64,000 bases of DNA from NCBI GenBank assembly GCA_964608315.1, contig CAZSNF010000018.1, forward strand, positions 11,595 through 75,594. The letters run 5' to 3'. The position numbers and the translations under genes are program-made. The notes beneath the pieces are model-generated. The model was given only the letters and a program-made list of their open reading frames with translations, was not told the origin of the DNA and searched no databases. The stretch is from VXPQ01 sp964608315 (GTDB taxonomy: Bacteria; Bacteroidota; Rhodothermia; Rhodothermales; VXPQ01). Shown in pieces: positions 61,293-64,000 of the stretch. How positions within the stretch are numbered: the first letter of the stretch is position 1; the number at the start of each line of letters is the position of its first letter.

Positions 61293-62699
61293 ATGTGGCG
61301 CGACGACATCACTGACGCAATAGGCAATACCCCTCTCGTGCGGCTTCGCCGCATTACGGCGGAATGGCCCTGTACGGCGTTGGCCAAGCTGGAGTATTTT
61401 AATCCGGGGGGGTCCGTCAAGGACCGCATCGGCCTGGCCATGATTCGGGAAGCCGAACAAAAGGGCTTGCTGGAGCCGGGCGGAACCATTATCGAAGGCA
61501 CCAGCGGCAATACGGGCGCTGCGTTGGCCATGGCCGCCGCGACCCGCGGATACCGGTGTATTTTTACGACCACCGACAAGCAAAGTCAGGAAAAGCTGGA
61601 CGTGCTGCGGGCCCTGGGCGCAGAGGTGATCGTGTGCCCCACCAACGTAGCCCCGGAAGACCCAAGGTCGTATTATTCCGTAGCGCAGCGCCTTGCCGAA
61701 GAAATTCCGGGCGCGGCGTATCTGAATCAGTACGACAATCCGGCGAACCGGGCGGCCCATTACGAAACGACCGGGCCTGAAATATGGGCGGGCACGGAGG
61801 GGCGCGTCACCCATTTCGCAGCGGGCGCGGGCACGGGCGGCACGCTTTCCGGCGTGGCGCGCTATCTCAAGGAGCAGAACCCGGACGTACGGGCGATCGG
61901 CGTCGATCCGTACGGCTCGATCTACCATGGGTACTTTCATAACCGGGAATTCGATGCGGACGATATCTATCCCTACCTGACGGAAGGCGTGGGCGAGGAT
62001 ATTCTGGCCGCCAACATGGATTTCGATATCCTGGACGATTTCGTGCAGGCGACGGATCGGGAGGCCATGCAGATGACGCGCCGCCTCGCCGCGGAAGAAG
62101 GGTTGTTTTGCGGACAATCTTCCGGCATGGCGCTGGCCGGGGCCGCATCCTGGATGGAAGCGCACGCCGGGGAGCTTTCCCCGGACGATGTGTTCGTGTT
62201 GATTTTGCCCGATTCGGGATTCAGGTATCTTTCGAAGACCTACAACGACAACTGGATGCGAAACCACGGCTTTTTGCCCGGCGCGCCGGAAATGACGGCG
62301 GATCGGGTGCTGAGCGCCCGGGCCGCCGCCGGGACGCTGGCGTTCGCCGCGCCCGAAGACACGCTGGGGTCGGTTATAGGGGTTATGGCCGAGCGGGGCA
62401 TTTCGCAGATGCCCGTGATGCGCGGGAGCGAGGTGGTCGGCAGCCTTACGGAGAGCGTGATTATGAATCGTCTCGTCAAGGACCCGGACACGCAGGATCA
62501 GCCCGTGGAAAGCGTCATGGACGCCCCTTTTCCGGTGATTCCGCGAACGCTTGGCCTGGAGCGCCTCGCCGCGCGCCTCGAGCGAGGCGGCGGGGCGGCG
62601 CTCGTCCGGTCGGAGTCGGGAGAAACGTATCAGATCATCACCAGGAGCGACCTGATCGGGGTTTTGGCGCGATTCCGCGGCGATTCCGCTTTTCATTAG
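61293..62699 (+). CDS. cbs: Cystathionine beta-synthase with C-terminal CBS domain pair
   Basis: A 468-residue PLP enzyme. The catalytic domain shows IGNTPLVRLRRI, the PLP Lys in NPGGSVKDRIGLAM, EGTSGNTGAALAMAA and GAGTGGTLSGVARYL. From about residue 345 there is a CBS domain pair (VLSARAAAGTLAFAAPEDTLGSVIGVMAERGISQMPVM and SVMDAPFPVIPRTLGLERLA). It would condense serine and homocysteine to cystathionine, the first step of transsulfuration to cysteine; a cysteine synthase role is possible. Normal length. Confidence 0.93.
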   Translation: MWRDDITDAIGNTPLVRLRRITAEWPCTALAKLEYFNPGGSVKDRIGLAMIREAEQKGLLEPGGTIIEGTSGNTGAALAMAAATRGYRCIFTTTDKQSQEKLDVLRALGAEVIVCPTNVAPEDPRSYYSVAQRLAEEIPGAAYLNQYDNPANRAAHYETTGPEIWAGTEGRVTHFAAGAGTGGTLSGVARYLKEQNPDVRAIGVDPYGSIYHGYFHNREFDADDIYPYLTEGVGEDILAANMDFDILDDFVQATDREAMQMTRRLAAEEGLFCGQSSGMALAGAASWMEAHAGELSPDDVFVLILPDSGFRYLSKTYNDNWMRNHGFLPGAPEMTADRVLSARAAAGTLAFAAPEDTLGSVIGVMAERGISQMPVMRGSEVVGSLTESVIMNRLVKDPDTQDQPVESVMDAPFPVIPRTLGLERLAARLERGGGAALVRSESGETYQIITRSDLIGVLARFRGDSAFH

Positions 62700-62964
62700 G
62701 GAACCTGTTGCGTCCGTGGTCGCCGGCGCGTATATTCATTTTCGGAAGCGTTATCGGGTTTCGCCTCGGGCGGCGCGACAGGACCATGGAGCATGCAGGG
62801 CGCGCAATCAGGCCCGAGGCGTTTTCGCGCGAACGGCGGCGGCGTACGGTGCGACAAGCAACAGCGGCAAGCAAGATATATATCGCTATGGTTGAATGCG
62901 CCAGCATACGACAAGGTCAGGCGCCGGTCGGCGGCTTGACGACGAACAAGGCGAGAGAAATAAT

Positions 62965-64000
62965 ATGCGTACCCCCCCCCCCCCACGCGCGTAGCCGTTC
63001 TGCGCCTGGCCGCGGCCCTGCTTTGCCTGCCGCTGCTTGCGGCCTTCCCGCGGTCGGCCGGGGCGCAGACGCCGCAGACGCCGCCGCCGGTGGTCAATAT
63101 TTCTTCCAGGTATACCATGTCCGTCACGGAAGGCCAGACTTTGGGCTTTACGGTCGAGACGACGCCAAGACGCGGCAATCTCACCATAAACTACAGCATC
63201 GCCGAAACCACGGGCGGCGGGCGGGACTATGTGGCCTCCGGCAACGAGGGGACTTCTTTCACCGTGGTTACTGTTGGCTTTGGGGAGGGGTTTATTGACG
63301 TTCCCACCGTGAACGACTCCGTCGACGAGCCGGACGGCGCAGTGACCCTTACGGTGCTTCCCGGCACGGGCTACACCGTGGGAAGTCCCTCCGCCGTTAC
63401 GGCGACGGTCTACGACGACGACGGCGCGACAAGATACGCCCTTGGGGTGAGCGTCGCTCCCGATTCGTTAGAGGGCGACGCCTTGGACGCAGATATTTCA
63501 ACTCCTAATACAATAGACGGCGTCTTCAGGCGGATAACGATTTCCTCGACGCCGGCTTTTCCGTCTGCGCGGGCGCCCTTCGCCTTCAATCTCTGCTTCG
63601 GCGGCACCGCGACGGAGGGCCAGAGGCTGAGTACTAGTGGGAATGCTGTGCTTCAGGACTTCATGATAGAAGAGTATAGTGGCGAACGGTTAGAGCCTGG
63701 TCAAGACGGTTGCGTTGAGCTCGATCCTGGTTTTATGCCTGCGTTGTATTCTAATAAGTCCTACTACCTTCATGTGTATGGAGACACCCTGGTAGAACCT
63801 GACGAGACGGTGATCGTGACCCTGCAGGCAAGCACGGCGACAGGGGATGCGCGGTGGTTCGACGACCTGGATATTTCCTCTACGGCGGGTTCCGCCACCT
63901 ACACGATCCTTACCGACGATTTCAACGAGCCTGAGGTCACGATCACGGCGGGCGCGTCTCCGGTTACGGAGGGTACGTCGGCGAGTTTCACGTTGACGGC
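62965..64000 (+). CDS. Calx-beta repeat secreted surface protein, 3' end outside the window, probably phase-variable (OFF)
   Basis: From 62991 an open frame runs to the window edge without a stop: VAVLRLAAALLCLPLLAAFP, then a signal-like cleavage RSAGAQT, then Calx-beta domains. Domain one includes YTMSVTEGQTLGFTVETTP, GRDYVASGNEGTSFTV and DVPTVNDSVDEPDGAVTLTV ending in VYDDDG. Another appears around ATEGQRLSTSG to LVEPDETVIVTLQAS. A further one begins EVTITAGASPVTEGTSASFTL. These calcium-binding folds occur in adhesins. No start codon in this frame precedes the signal; the only good one (ATG 62965) is out of frame because of the 13-C run. Confidence 0.8.
62972..62984 (+). repeat. Homopolymer run of 13 C at the start of a surface-protein gene
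   Basis: 13 consecutive C bases, six bases after the ATG at 62965. With this length the ATG frame ends at TAG (62992-62994). With 14 or 11 C the ATG would be in frame with the long reading frame downstream. Such runs change length by replication slippage. Confidence 0.9.

Noticed and set aside
62108..63298. A 396-codon frame overlapping the cbs end and the Calx-beta start
   Set aside because: Composition is Arg/Gly-rich and it crosses a clear gene end; the Calx-beta frame is in another phase and continues to the window edge.

Overview
The window looks like a chromosome segment of a GC-rich member of the Bacteroidota, probably class Rhodothermia (Rhodothermales-like). This rests on the lipoprotein-type DUF6503 and DUF2911 proteins, an M1 peptidase with a long C-terminal extension, a sufB-C-D-S-E-T cluster in that order, scarce Shine-Dalgarno sites and a Calx-beta surface protein. 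The assignment is from gene content only. I recognised no tRNA, rRNA, CRISPR array or intact transposase.

Bases 1-26000 are mostly housekeeping. They hold msrB (partial), an AcuI/YhdH oxidoreductase, a secreted thermonuclease with a 33-bp tandem repeat, ppc, DUF2911 and DUF6503 proteins, and a large M1 peptidase. Then come an HU-like protein and a zinc-ribbon/TPR protein, modA and modB (on opposite strands, no modC seen), Sel1 and TPM proteins, the complete SUF iron-sulfur operon with a divergent A-type carrier, a DUF192 lipoprotein, two paralogous small basic proteins, and etfB-etfA. Iron-sulfur assembly, molybdate uptake, ETF and the later glutaryl-CoA dehydrogenase fit a respiratory heterotroph.

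Bases 26000-49450 are accessory. Downstream of hemW sits a patchwork of toxin-antitoxin genes, several broken, bounded by a diverged second copy of the hemW 3' end. Next is a GHKL-ATPase plus SF2-helicase gene (1488 codons read through) split by one in-frame TGA, a VapBC-like pair, a Uma2 nuclease, and a type I restriction-modification operon. That operon has an HTH-HsdM fusion, HsdS, an AT-rich unknown gene, an AlbA/HATPase regulator, HsdR and a YgjP-like metalloprotease. A DUF433/DUF5615 pair closes the island.

Bases 49450-64000 return to housekeeping: glutaryl-CoA dehydrogenase, ppdK, topA, rsgA, two small unknown genes, lon and a cystathionine beta-synthase. The window ends in the start of a Calx-beta repeat surface protein whose only good start codon is separated from the reading frame by a run of 13 C, so it reads as a phase-variable gene in the OFF state.

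Across the whole window lies a family of interspersed elements of about 255 bp. They have terminal inverted repeats and two internally folding arms, and I see a dozen or more full, deleted or remnant copies. Some supply the stop codons and last residues of neighbouring genes.
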